Shown here piece after piece: positions 4,693 through 12,392 of a DNA stretch of 12,392 nucleotides (the first letter of the stretch is position 1; every line of letters begins with the position of its first letter). The stretch spans positions 1 to 12,392 of the forward strand of contig RFIY01000210.1 in the NCBI GenBank assembly GCA_003695505.1. The letters are read 5' to 3'. This DNA is from J088 sp003695505 [NCBI: Candidatus Dadabacteria bacterium] (GTDB lineage: Bacteria > J088). Below the pieces are notes generated by a model. The model was not told the DNA's origin. It saw only the letters and a list, made by a program, of their open reading frames with translations, and searched no databases. The translations under genes and the position numbers were made by a program.

Positions 4693-6099
4693 ATGGCGAA
4701 AAACCAGAACCAGAACCAGGGTCAGCGCAATCAGAATCAGCGCAACCGTAACCGCCGTGGCGGCAATCGTGGCCCAAGGAATCGGCCGCCCCAGTCGGAG
4801 GTCACGCTCGAAGAAGAAATGAACTTTGTGATGCCGGATGAATCCGTCATCCTCAGCATCACTGAGCTGAAGAAAAAAGACATCGCCGAACTCGTCAAGC
4901 AGGGACGGGAACTCGAGATCGAGAATGTCGGCGGCCTGACGCGCCAGGAGCTGATCTTTGCCATCCTGACGACGCACATGCAGAACGAAGGCGCCGTGCG
5001 GGCCGAGGGCACGCTGGAAATCCTTCCCGACGGTTATGGGTTTCTGCGCAGCGCTGACTACAATTACCTGCCTGGCCCGGATGACATCTACGTCAGTCCG
5101 AGCCAGATCCGGCGGTTCAGCCTGCGCAAGGGCGACACGATCATCGGGCTGATTCGCCCGCCGAAGAGCGGCGAGCGCTACTTCGCGATGCTCAAGATCG
5201 AGACGATCAACGACGACACGCCCGAAGTCGCGCGCGAAAAAATCCTCTTCGACAACCTGACGCCGATCTATCCGAACGAGCGGCTCAAACTCGAATGGAA
5301 TCCGGAGGAGCTGTCGTCCCGGGTGCTCGATCTGTTTGCGCCGATTGGCAAGGGGCAGCGGGCACTGATCGTCGCGCCGCCGCGGACGGGCAAGACGGTG
5401 TTGATGCAGAGCATTGCCAAGGCGATTGCCGAGAATCATCCCGAGGTCGTCCTGATCGTGCTGTTGATCGACGAGCGGCCTGAGGAAGTTACCGACATGC
5501 AGCGCAACGTGCGTGGCGAAGTCGTCTCCAGTACATTCGACGAGCCGGCACAGCGTCACACGCAGGTCGCCGAAATGGTGATCGAAAAAGCCAAGCGCCT
5601 CGTCGAGCACGGCAAGGATGTCGTCATCCTGCTCGACTCGATCACCCGCCTCGCACGCGCCTACAACACGGTGGTGCCGTCGAGCGGCAAGGTGCTGTCA
5701 GGTGGCCTCGATTCGAACGCGTTGCACAAGCCGAAGCGGTTTTTTGGCGCCGCGCGTAACATCGAACACGGCGGCAGTCTGACAATCATCGGAACCGCAC
5801 TGGTCGATACCGGTAGCCGCATGGATGAAGTGATCTTCGAGGAATTCAAGGGGACCGGCAACATGGAAATCCATCTCGACCGGCGCCTCGCCGACCGGCG
5901 GATATTCCCGGCCTTCGACATCACCAAGAGCGGAACGCGGAAAGAGGAGCTGCTGCACGACGCGCAGACCCTGAACCGGCTCTGGATCCTGCGCAAGGTG
6001 ATCAGTCAGATGGGTACGATCGAGGCGATGGAGTTCGTGATCGACAAGATCAAGGGAACGCCGAGCAACGAAGATTTCCTGTCGTCGATGAACCAGTAA
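4693..6099 (+). CDS. rho: Transcription termination factor Rho
   Basis: A 468-residue hexameric RNA-dependent ATPase/helicase that ends transcription at untranslated C-rich RNA. Residues 1-37 are a low-complexity Asn/Gln/Arg/Gly-rich extension, and 38-55 are acidic. The Rho N-terminal helical domain begins near [12 protein letters not shown] (56-67). The cold-shock-like primary RNA site is [29 protein letters not shown] sequence, roughly residues 115-145. The P-loop is APPRTGKT with K234, and Walker B is VVILLDS with D315. The C-terminal ATPase half is closely conserved ([23 protein letters not shown]). I chose ATG 4693 over the adjacent TTG 4690 because GGAG (4681-4684) is 8 nt before the ATG. 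E. coli Rho has 419 residues, so the excess is mainly the N-terminal extension. An RND exporter follows after 32 bp with no visible terminator. Confidence 0.98.
   Translation: MAKNQNQNQGQRNQNQRNRNRRGGNRGPRNRPPQSEVTLEEEMNFVMPDESVILSITELKKKDIAELVKQGRELEIENVGGLTRQELIFAILTTHMQNEGAVRAEGTLEILPDGYGFLRSADYNYLPGPDDIYVSPSQIRRFSLRKGDTIIGLIRPPKSGERYFAMLKIETINDDTPEVAREKILFDNLTPIYPNERLKLEWNPEELSSRVLDLFAPIGKGQRALIVAPPRTGKTVLMQSIAKAIAENHPEVVLIVLLIDERPEEVTDMQRNVRGEVVSSTFDEPAQRHTQVAEMVIEKAKRLVEHGKDVVILLDSITRLARAYNTVVPSSGKVLSGGLDSNALHKPKRFFGAARNIEHGGSLTIIGTALVDTGSRMDEVIFEEFKGTGNMEIHLDRRLADRRIFPAFDITKSGTRKEELLHDAQTLNRLWILRKVISQMGTIEAMEFVIDKIKGTPSNEDFLSSMNQ
4702..4719 (+). repeat. Three tandem AACCAG hexamers in the rho N-terminal coding region
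   Basis: Three perfect AACCAG units encode Asn-Gln three times, followed by degenerate copies (GGTCAG, AATCAG-like) to about 4740. This is the source of the NQ-rich start of Rho. Such an in-frame hexamer repeat can lengthen or shrink without shifting the frame. Confidence 0.7.
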
Positions 6100-6131
6100 T
6101 CGCCACGGCATCCTGACACAAGGGGCTGAAC

Positions 6132-8381
6132 GTGTTCGAGCGCATCTCCGACTGGATCGCAGGTCTTGTCGTCGCCGCGCCGCGGCGGCTGATCATCGCC
6201 AGTCTGTTGCTCACGGCCGCGCTCGGTGTGTTCTCGTACAGGATTCACATTCTCGATGACCTGACGCGGGTCATTCCCGAGTCGTCGCCTGTACGTCAGG
6301 CCATGACTCGGCTCGAACAGACCTTTGGCCCATCCGAGACCGTCGTGATCATGGCGACGGCGCCGGGTGGCGACATTTTCGAAGCTGACTTTCTTGGCCG
6401 CCTGCAGCGATTTACGACAGCGCTTGCTGCGCAGCGGCCATTTATGCGCGTGCAGGGGCTTGCGACCCTGAACATCTATGAACGCGACGAAGAGGGCACG
6501 CTGAAACCGCGGCCGATTCTCGACCGCGCGCCCGCATCAGACAGTGACGTGACCCGGATCCGCCAGGATGTTCTTGGCGATGCGGATATCTCACGGGCGT
6601 TCGTCTCTCGTGACCGGGCCCACACCGCGATCTACGTTGATCCGAAGAAACATTACGCCGACAGCGAAATTCTCGCCGCGATCGAAGCCGCGCGCGCGGA
6701 CGTCGCGCCATTTGAGATCGCGACGACCGGGATGCCGGTTATCCGGGCGGCAACCACGCAGGCGATTCGGCACGACATGGCTGTCATGATTCCGTTTGTC
6801 GTGCTGATCCTGACCGCGTTTCTCGGCTGGACATTCCGCACGGCCACCGGTGTGATCCTGACGGTTCTGATCGTCGGTTTTGCGATTCTTCCGGGTGCCG
6901 GCCTGATGGGCTTGCTCGGCATTCCCATGACCGCGATCAACAACACGTTCCCGGTGCTGATTCTGGCGATCGCATGCGCGGGCGCGATCCATATTCTCAG
7001 CGTCTACTACCGCAGGCTCAAGCAAGGGTTCACGCGCGAGGATGCCGTTCGGTCCGTTGTTGGAGAGCTCACGCTACCGGTGCTGATTGCAGCGATGACG
7101 ACAGCCGTTGGTTTTCTGAGCCTGATGTTGTCGCCGATTCCGCCCATCGGCGTGCTCGGCTGGGTCGTCGCATTGGGCGTCGTCTGGGCGTGGTTTTTGA
7201 GCACATTCGTGTTGCCGGCCGTCCTGTTGCTGTTGCCGATTCCGCGTCGGGTGGTCGACGGCGAGCACCGTGGCGACTGGTTTTTTGAACGTCTTTCGGC
7301 GCTGGTGACGCAGCGTCCGCGAACGGTGCTTCTCGTGATTTCTGTTGGCCTGGTCGTGGTCGCCGCAATGGGTATGCCTCGTCTGACGCGCGAGACGCGG
7401 GTCGAACGATTTTTTTCGGAAGATACGCCCGCGCGTCGCGACGCCGAGCTGATCGACGAAGTCTTTCGTGGCAGTACGCCTCTGGAAGTCATCGTGCATG
7501 CCGATGTGAAACAGGCGGCGGTGCTGCGCCAGGTGGCGACCTTTGCCCGCGCGGTACAGGATCTGCCGCAGGTCGGCTCGGTCGACAGCATCCTGGCAAT
7601 CCTTGAGCGGCTGTTCGAAGGTTTGCTTGGGATGCGCGAAATACCGGATGACGACTTCATGGTCAGTCAGGCGTTGCTGATGTACAGCCTGTCCACGCCA
7701 CCGGAGCAACTGCAGCGCTTCGTCGCGACCGATGAGCAGTCGTTTCGTGTCACGATTCGCATGCCGAATCTTGCACCGGACGAACTCGAAGGCGTACTGA
7801 AGCAGGTTCGTGCGCTGGCTGACAAGCATTTGACCGGTCTCGACGTGGAAATGACGGGCAAGGCGCTGTTCTTGTCCGAGCTGAGTGCGATGGTCGTATC
7901 ATCCGCGATGCGCAGTGTACTGTTCAGTCTCGGGCTGGTCTTTTTGATCTGCCTGATCACCTTCCGGTCCCTGTCCGCTGGACTCGAAGGGATGGCGCCG
8001 CTGGCCGTAGCCGTCCTGGGCGTCTTTGGGACGATGGGGCTGCTCGGGATCCCGCTGACAATCGCGTCGGCACTGGTGTCCGCGATCGTGATTGGTGTCG
8101 GCGTCGACTATGGCGTCCATGTCCTGTCGCGCTGGAGCCTGCACCACGGAACCGACCTGGAGCATCGGGTGTCCGAAACGATAGCCGAGGTCGGTCGGCC
8201 GATTCTGCTCAATGCCGTCGCCGTCGGTTTTGGTCTTGGCGTGCTGTCACTGAGTCAGTTTCAACCGATCCAGCATCTCGGTATGCTGTCGGTACTGGCG
8301 ATGGCGACATCGTCATTCGGTGCATTGCTCGTCATTCCGGCGTTGAAGATGCTTCGCAAACCGCAAGGAGATTCTCAATGA
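6132..8381 (+). CDS. RND-superfamily/MMPL-type exporter
   Basis: A 749-residue inner-membrane protein of the RND superfamily, MMPL/HpnN-like 'predicted exporter' branch, which moves lipids or other hydrophobic molecules with the proton gradient. It shows the internal duplication of the family: a transmembrane segment at about 18-36, a periplasmic loop to about 214, five helices from 216 to 370, then the same order again (helix about 397-415, loop, five helices to about 745). The second half has the family acidic motif VGVDYGVH with D659. In the first half the matching segment reads ACAGAIHIL (281-289) and has no acidic residue. GTG 6132 has AAGGGG about 7 nt upstream. The gene starts 32 bp after rho and its TGA overlaps the next ATG (ATGA). 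At about 750 residues it is shorter than HAE-type drug pumps (over 1000). The substrate is unknown. Confidence 0.94.
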   Translation: MFERISDWIAGLVVAAPRRLIIASLLLTAALGVFSYRIHILDDLTRVIPESSPVRQAMTRLEQTFGPSETVVIMATAPGGDIFEADFLGRLQRFTTALAAQRPFMRVQGLATLNIYERDEEGTLKPRPILDRAPASDSDVTRIRQDVLGDADISRAFVSRDRAHTAIYVDPKKHYADSEILAAIEAARADVAPFEIATTGMPVIRAATTQAIRHDMAVMIPFVVLILTAFLGWTFRTATGVILTVLIVGFAILPGAGLMGLLGIPMTAINNTFPVLILAIACAGAIHILSVYYRRLKQGFTREDAVRSVVGELTLPVLIAAMTTAVGFLSLMLSPIPPIGVLGWVVALGVVWAWFLSTFVLPAVLLLLPIPRRVVDGEHRGDWFFERLSALVTQRPRTVLLVISVGLVVVAAMGMPRLTRETRVERFFSEDTPARRDAELIDEVFRGSTPLEVIVHADVKQAAVLRQVATFARAVQDLPQVGSVDSILAILERLFEGLLGMREIPDDDFMVSQALLMYSLSTPPEQLQRFVATDEQSFRVTIRMPNLAPDELEGVLKQVRALADKHLTGLDVEMTGKALFLSELSAMVVSSAMRSVLFSLGLVFLICLITFRSLSAGLEGMAPLAVAVLGVFGTMGLLGIPLTIASALVSAIVIGVGVDYGVHVLSRWSLHHGTDLEHRVSETIAEVGRPILLNAVAVGFGLGVLSLSQFQPIQHLGMLSVLAMATSSFGALLVIPALKMLRKPQGDSQ

Positions 8382-9139
8382 TTCGCACCGCAGTACTCCT
8401 GTTCGTCGGGCTGTTCACTGCAACGTTCGCCCAGGCGGCGCTGCCAGATGTCCAGTCGCTGCTGGCCGATGCCTACAATGGCAAGGGCCCATCGTCGATG
8501 CAGGCGCAGATGACGATGACGCTTGTCGATGCGGGCGGCAAGTCCGTGGACCGTACACTGCAGATTCGCCGGGCCGGGAACGACCGTCAGATCGTCTGGT
8601 TCGAATCGCCCGCCAACATGAAGGGCACAGGCTTCCTGCGTCTCGTCGAAGGCGGAACCGAGAAGATGTGGCTCTATCTGCCGGCCTTCAAGAAGCTCGA
8701 GCGGATCGGCGCCACCGACAAGAAGCGCCCGTTCCTCGGATCTGATTTCGCGTATGCCGACATGGCGCCGCATAATCTGTCCGATTACAGCGCAAAAATT
8801 CTTGGCGAAGGTGAACTGGACGGGCGCAAGGTGATCCACGTCGAGCTGACACTGAAAAATCAGGAGTCCGATGCGCTGTACGGCAAGATCGTCTCGTATA
8901 TCGACGCGGAAACCCATCATGTGTTGCGCGAGGATCTGTACGATCGCGCCGGCGACCTGATCAAGCAGAAATCCTATGCGAGCTGGACAAAGGTCGGCGC
9001 GTACGACATTCCGCTGACGGTCGAAATGAAGAATATGCAGAACGACCACATCACGCGATTGACGATGGCCGATGTCAAGGTCGATCAGAAGATCGCCGAT
9101 CGTGTCTTTTCGACCAAGTTTCTGCAAAAAGCACGCTGA
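8378..9139 (+). CDS. Outer-membrane lipoprotein-sorting (LolA-like) periplasmic protein
   Basis: A 253-residue predicted periplasmic protein. Residues 1-20 form a signal peptide with an AQA cleavage site and no lipobox Cys, so it should be soluble. The mature part has the LolA/LolB-like half-barrel pattern seen in 'outer membrane lipoprotein-sorting' proteins: SSMQAQMTMTLVDAGGK, IVWFESPANMKGTGFL, MWLYLPAFKKLERIG and YGKIVSYIDAETHHVLREDLYD. Such proteins form a concave beta-sheet that carries an acyl chain or lipid across the periplasm. This is not LolA itself, and it has no LolCDE neighbours. AAGGAG (8365-8370) precedes ATG 8378, which shares 4 bp with the exporter stop. RND exporter plus LolA-like carrier is a recurrent pairing, for example in aryl polyene clusters, so it probably receives lipid or hydrophobic cargo from the exporter. 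Confidence 0.9.
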   Translation: MIRTAVLLFVGLFTATFAQAALPDVQSLLADAYNGKGPSSMQAQMTMTLVDAGGKSVDRTLQIRRAGNDRQIVWFESPANMKGTGFLRLVEGGTEKMWLYLPAFKKLERIGATDKKRPFLGSDFAYADMAPHNLSDYSAKILGEGELDGRKVIHVELTLKNQESDALYGKIVSYIDAETHHVLREDLYDRAGDLIKQKSYASWTKVGAYDIPLTVEMKNMQNDHITRLTMADVKVDQKIADRVFSTKFLQKAR

Positions 9140-9199
9140 TCGCCGCGCACGCACAGTCGCCGCGTTGAAGCCTTGGGTTCTCCGTGCGACACTGTCGGA

Positions 9200-10459
9200 A
9201 TGAAACTGCGTTTTGCATTCCTGTTGGTGCTGTTCGCTTCCGGATCTGCTGCGGCATCGGAGCAGCCGTGGTCGCTGAGCGGCTACATTGCGCCGCAGCT
9301 TCGCGTCTGGTTTGATGGCGGAACGCCGACCGCGGGCATGGCGGCCGCCCCTGATGCGCGGCTGCAACTGGATGTCGCGCCAAACGATCTGATCGAGGCC
9401 CGTGTCGCGACGGATCTGGATCTGCGCGCCCGCGAGCAGTTCGAAACCGATATCGACCTGCGTGAACTATGGGTTCGGGCCTGGACCGGTGACGTATCGC
9501 TGACGCTGGGGCGGCAGCTCTTTTCGTGGGGGTCGATTGGTCGCTTTGGTGTCATCGATGTCCTCAATGCGCAGCAACTGGTCGATACGACCCAGGCGTG
9601 GGACGATCGCAAGCGCGGCGCGGACGCCTTCGCCGCCTCGTGGGATGCACCGGTCGGCACGTTCGATGCGATCTGGCTGATCACCCCGCGGCGCGCTGAA
9701 CTCGGTTCGGACAGCCCGTTCGTTCCGGCTCGCGCAGAGGCAGGACCGGCATCCGCCGTCGATCGCGCTGCCGTCGCGCCCGATGCCCCGCGTTTCGATT
9801 TGTCGCACGCCCAGGGGGCGCTGCGTGGCTATTTTTCGCTGGATCGCGCCGATGTTGGTCTGGAAACAGCGACGCTCCTCGATCAGAATGGGACGGTCCG
9901 GTTGTCACCGCAGCCCGGCGTGCGCTATCCGCGCTGGACGATGGTCGCGGCTGAGGCTTCTGTTCCCCTGCTCGAAGGCTTCAGCCTCGCGCTTGAAGCG
10001 ATGTATGCGCTGAGCCACGCCGACCGTGGCGGCAACGATCCGCTTGTGCCGAATGACCGCATCCAGGCTGGTGCGCGCCTGCGTGGGTTCCTGAGTACGT
10101 CTGTGCAAGCAGAACTTGGTGCAGTCGATCACGAAATCATGGCGGCCGGTGCGACGGGCGAAACGGCGGCCGAGCGAGCGCTCGCGCTGCCGTTCGGCAA
10201 TCCATGGTTGCAGCTTGCGCGCCGCATGGCGTGGATCAACCTCGCCTGGCGATTTGGCGATGCGATGCATACGCTCGGCCTGACGTGGTTGACGGAGCTG
10301 GATCGATCCGGCCATATGATCGAGCCGACCATGAAACTGTTTGTGCTGGATGGGCTGACAGTCGAGGCTGGCGCGCAGGTCTTCGTCGGTACAACGTCAG
10401 GAATCGGCCGTCTCGACGACAGATCGAATCTGTATGCCTCGTTGCGAATGGATTTTTGA
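9200..10459 (+). CDS. Predicted outer-membrane beta-barrel protein
   Basis: A 419-residue protein with a signal peptide (MKLRFAFLLVLFASGSAAA, cut near residue 19) and no lipobox. The rest alternates polar and hydrophobic residues in short amphipathic strands separated by Gly/Asp turns, for example ARLQLDVAPNDLIEARVATD (positions about 51-70), LWVRAWTGDVSLTLGRQLFSWGS and FVLDGLTVEAGAQVFVG. It ends in YASLRMDF, a C-terminal aromatic typical of BAM-inserted barrels. The GRQLFSWGSIGRFGVIDVLN segment resembles DUF1302/alginate-export-like barrels; that assignment is tentative. ATG 9200 gives a clean signal peptide, whereas an in-frame TTG at 9173 adds nine unlikely residues. No good ribosome site is visible. 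It lies 60 bp after the LolA-like gene and its stop overlaps the glutaredoxin start. It is a likely outer-membrane exit or receptor for the exporter's cargo. Confidence 0.75.
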   Translation: MKLRFAFLLVLFASGSAAASEQPWSLSGYIAPQLRVWFDGGTPTAGMAAAPDARLQLDVAPNDLIEARVATDLDLRAREQFETDIDLRELWVRAWTGDVSLTLGRQLFSWGSIGRFGVIDVLNAQQLVDTTQAWDDRKRGADAFAASWDAPVGTFDAIWLITPRRAELGSDSPFVPARAEAGPASAVDRAAVAPDAPRFDLSHAQGALRGYFSLDRADVGLETATLLDQNGTVRLSPQPGVRYPRWTMVAAEASVPLLEGFSLALEAMYALSHADRGGNDPLVPNDRIQAGARLRGFLSTSVQAELGAVDHEIMAAGATGETAAERALALPFGNPWLQLARRMAWINLAWRFGDAMHTLGLTWLTELDRSGHMIEPTMKLFVLDGLTVEAGAQVFVGTTSGIGRLDDRSNLYASLRMDF

Positions 10460-10734
10460 TGAGTCCCGAAGAAGCAGCTTCACAAGAATGGCCCGACGAT
10501 GGTCGCTTCCGCGTCTTCAGCGCCAGCTACTGCGGTTATTGCCGCGCGGCCCTCGCGGCGCTGCGCGATGGAGGCTTCGACGTCGATGTGTACGATGTGA
10601 CCGTGAATCGGCGGGCGCGAAAGGTGTTGCAGGAGCGTACCGGCATGCGTACGGTGCCGCAGATCTGGCACGGCGCGACCTTTGTCGGCGGCTACTCGGA
10701 GCTCGTGCCGTATCTGGCCCGGCTGGAGTCGTGA
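10459..10734 (+). CDS. Glutaredoxin-family thiol-disulfide protein
   Basis: A 91-residue cytoplasmic redox protein of the thioredoxin fold. The active site is Y24-C25-G26-Y27-C28 near the first strand. The cis-Pro is P67 (RTVPQIW), and the glutathione-site glycines are G77-G78 (FVGGYSEL). All dithiol glutaredoxin signatures are present. The 16-residue N-terminal extension is acidic and has no signal features. The start is ATG 10459, overlapping the barrel gene's TGA (TGATG); no strong ribosome site precedes it, so translation is probably coupled. It reduces protein or mixed glutathione disulfides, or could deliver Fe-S clusters, though monothiol CGFS proteins are the usual cluster carriers. 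The link to neighbouring genes may be no more than operon sharing. The Fe-S rRNA methyltransferase two genes downstream is a possible but untested client. Confidence 0.92.
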   Translation: MSPEEAASQEWPDDGRFRVFSASYCGYCRAALAALRDGGFDVDVYDVTVNRRARKVLQERTGMRTVPQIWHGATFVGGYSELVPYLARLES

Positions 10735-10735
10735 C

Positions 10736-11674
10736 GTGACGCTGCAGCAACGCGTGCGTGACGCCGAGGAGGCGATCGCCCAGGTGTACCTGGGCCATCC
10801 GCGTGCAATCCGGCAGGCGACACTGACCGTACTGAGCGGCGGACACCTGCTGATCGAAGACGTTCCGGGCATCGGCAAGACGACCCTTGCCCTCGCGTTG
10901 GCGCGCGTGCTTGATCTGCCGTTTCACCGGATCCAGATGACGTCAGACATGCTCCCCGCGGATGTGATCGGCGTATCTGTCTGGAACCCCGACGCGCGGG
11001 AGTTCGAATTTCGCCCTGGGCCGATTTTCGCGAACGTCCTGCTCGTTGACGAGTTGAACCGCGCGACACCACGCACACAGAGCGCATTGCTGGAGGCCAT
11101 GGCTGAAGGCCGGGTGAGTTCAGATGGTCGGACGCTCGACCTGCCGCAGCCGTATGTGGTGCTCGCGACACAGAATCCCGTGGAACAGTTTGGGACGTTT
11201 CCGTTGCCCGAGAGCCAGCTCGACCGCTTTCTGATGCGCATTCAGCTTGGCTACCCCGCGCTCGACGACGAAATCGAAATGTTGCAACGGAAGCGGTATG
11301 GTCACCCGGTCGACGCCTTGCCCAGCCATTTGTCCGGCGACATGGTACTGGAGGCTCGCGCTGCCGTAGACGCGGTGACGATGCATCCAGATGTCGCCGC
11401 CTACATCGCACGGATCGTACACGAAACGCGCGAAAGTCCCGAAGTCCTGGCCGGCGTCAGCCCACGCGGCGCGCTGGCGCTGTCACAGGTTGCGCGTGCT
11501 GCCGCCTGGCTCGACGGGCGCGACTTTGTCACGCCCACGGATGTCTATGACCACGCGATTTCTGTGTGTGCGCACCGTCTCGTGCTGGCCGGGCAGGAGG
11601 GCGAGCACATCGCCTCGCGCCTGCAGGAAGCCGTCATGGAGCGCCTGCTCGAAGCCGTACCGGCCCCGATCTGA
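10736..11674 (+). CDS. MoxR-family AAA+ ATPase
   Basis: A 312-residue AAA+ chaperone-like ATPase of the MoxR group. Walker A is EDVPG45-I-G-K48-T-T, Walker B is NVLLVD105-E106-LNR, sensor 1 is ATQN147-P, and the arginine-containing sensor 2 region is GVSPRGALAL. The family hallmarks QMTSDMLPADVIG and GTFPLPESQLDRFLM are intact. MoxR proteins usually act with VWA or DUF58 proteins to mature or assemble other proteins. The start is GTG 10736, with GGAG (10725-10728) 7 nt upstream inside the glutaredoxin gene; only one base separates it from the glutaredoxin stop. It ends in TGATG, shared with the methyltransferase start. No DUF58, transglutaminase or VWA gene follows, which is unusual for the family. 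The target is unknown. Confidence 0.95.
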   Translation: MTLQQRVRDAEEAIAQVYLGHPRAIRQATLTVLSGGHLLIEDVPGIGKTTLALALARVLDLPFHRIQMTSDMLPADVIGVSVWNPDAREFEFRPGPIFANVLLVDELNRATPRTQSALLEAMAEGRVSSDGRTLDLPQPYVVLATQNPVEQFGTFPLPESQLDRFLMRIQLGYPALDDEIEMLQRKRYGHPVDALPSHLSGDMVLEARAAVDAVTMHPDVAAYIARIVHETRESPEVLAGVSPRGALALSQVARAAAWLDGRDFVTPTDVYDHAISVCAHRLVLAGQEGEHIASRLQEAVMERLLEAVPAPI

Positions 11675-12392
11675 TGGCCGACACTGTCCGGCTGACCGTC
11701 GAACGGCTGGCCGATACGGGCGAAGGGATCGGGCGCTGGCGCGATGGGCGGATCTGCTTCGTTCCCGCCGTGTTGCCCGGAGAGTGCGTCGAAGTCGTGA
11801 GCGTCGAGGAGCGGGCCCGGCTGGTACGAGGGCGCGTTCAGGCCGTCATTAAGGCTGCACCCGAACGGATCGAACCGGATTGTCCCGCGTTCGGAACCTG
11901 CGGCGGTTGCGACTGGCGCATGGTAAACGAGCATATCCAGTGCCAGTGGCGTCGAGACCTGTTGCAACAGCAGCTCGAACATCGCGGGTTCACGGTTGCT
12001 GTCGGGGAACTCCGACCCTCGGCTGGGCGGCGTTGCCGCGTGCAGGTGGAGCATCGGGATGGGCAGTGGGGATTCCTCGCCCGGCGCAGCAAGCAGCTCG
12101 TGCCCACCGGGAAATGTCCGGCAATGGAACCGGCACTCGAAGCTGTTGTCGCCGCATTTGCGCAATTGCGACCCGTTTACCATGGGCGCATCCACTGGCG
12201 CTGCGACGAACGCGGAACAATCAGCGCGATCTGCGGCCCTGCCGATGACGCGGACAGTTTGTACAGTGCCTTGCTGGAAGCCGGCGCGTCTGGCGCGGTG
12301 ATCGGAAGGCGGTCATTCGGAGATCCGGCGTTTCAGTACAGCGTGGCTGGTGTTCGTCTGGTCGCGCCGCCTCACGCGTTCACACAGGTCAA
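11674..12392 (+). CDS. RumA/RlmD-type 23S rRNA (uracil-C5)-methyltransferase (3' truncated by window end)
   Basis: The first 239 residues of a class I SAM-dependent rRNA methyltransferase that makes 5-methyluridine in 23S rRNA. An N-terminal TRAM domain (about 1-62: VRLTVERLADTGEGIGR, VLPGECVEV) binds RNA. The [4Fe-4S] motif is C70-x5-C76-x2-C79, with a fourth Cys at C148 (TGKCPAM), matching RumA/RlmD. The last visible residues PPHAFTQV match the P-x-x-FxQVN motif that precedes the SAM-binding domain. The methyltransferase core, with its catalytic Cys and Glu, lies beyond the edge. ATG 11674 overlaps the MoxR stop (TGATG), implying translational coupling. TrmA is excluded because it lacks the Fe-S and TRAM parts. 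RlmC versus RlmD cannot be decided here, so I give no symbol. Confidence 0.92.
   Translation, partial: MADTVRLTVERLADTGEGIGRWRDGRICFVPAVLPGECVEVVSVEERARLVRGRVQAVIKAAPERIEPDCPAFGTCGGCDWRMVNEHIQCQWRRDLLQQQLEHRGFTVAVGELRPSAGRRCRVQVEHRDGQWGFLARRSKQLVPTGKCPAMEPALEAVVAAFAQLRPVYHGRIHWRCDERGTISAICGPADDADSLYSALLEAGASGAVIGRRSFGDPAFQYSVAGVRLVAPPHAFTQV

Noticed and set aside
4603-5610. 335-codon minus-strand frame opposite rho and its leader
   Set aside because: It is antisense to the highly conserved rho sequence. The hydrophobic end is an artefact of translating the Asn/Gln/Arg codons backwards.
8375-9367. 330-codon minus-strand frame opposite the LolA-like gene
   Set aside because: The plus strand has a signal peptide, a ribosome site and LolA-like family sequence. 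The antisense frame has none of these.

Overview
The window comes from a high-GC Gram-negative bacterium. The Gram-negative reading rests on an RND exporter followed by a LolA-like periplasmic protein and a predicted outer-membrane beta-barrel. The Rho sequence (APPRTGKT P-loop, long Asn/Gln/Arg-rich N-terminus) and the RND/LolA pairing look proteobacterial, perhaps of the old deltaproteobacterial grade, but I cannot place the organism from the sequence alone. I see no mobile elements, tRNA or rRNA genes, or CRISPR arrays.

Layout. (1) 1-2344, plus strand: an oxidoreductase cluster. It holds the 3' end of an unidentified gene, a GMC-family FAD dehydrogenase with a Cys-x5-Cys-x3-Cys motif that probably binds an Fe-S cluster, and a 196-residue protein of unknown function. 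(2) 2354-3097, minus strand: endonuclease III (nth), convergent with region 1. (3) 3098-3208: a compact divergent promoter region with overlapping back-to-back -10 elements and an 11-bp inverted repeat. (4) 3209-4344, plus strand: a stand-alone CheY-like receiver protein, then serine O-acetyltransferase (cysE). (5) 4345-4692: a strong sigma70-type promoter and a leader of about 310 nt with a C-rich, G-poor stretch, followed by rho (4693-6099). (6) 6132-10459: an RND/MMPL exporter, a LolA-like periplasmic protein and a predicted beta-barrel, which together look like an envelope lipid or hydrophobe export cassette. (7) 10459-12392: a glutaredoxin, a MoxR AAA+ ATPase and the start of an RumA/RlmD-type 23S rRNA uracil-C5 methyltransferase that runs off the window.

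From rho to the right edge every gene is on the plus strand with short gaps. Several junctions share stop and start bases (ATGA at 8378; TGATG at 10457 and 11672), so translational coupling is likely. The points most worth following up are the exporter cassette (including loss of the acidic residue in transmembrane segment 4 of its first half), the rho leader as a candidate autoregulatory Rho-dependent attenuator, Rho's disordered N-terminus, the nth/receiver divergent promoter, and a MoxR ATPase lacking its usual DUF58/VWA neighbours.
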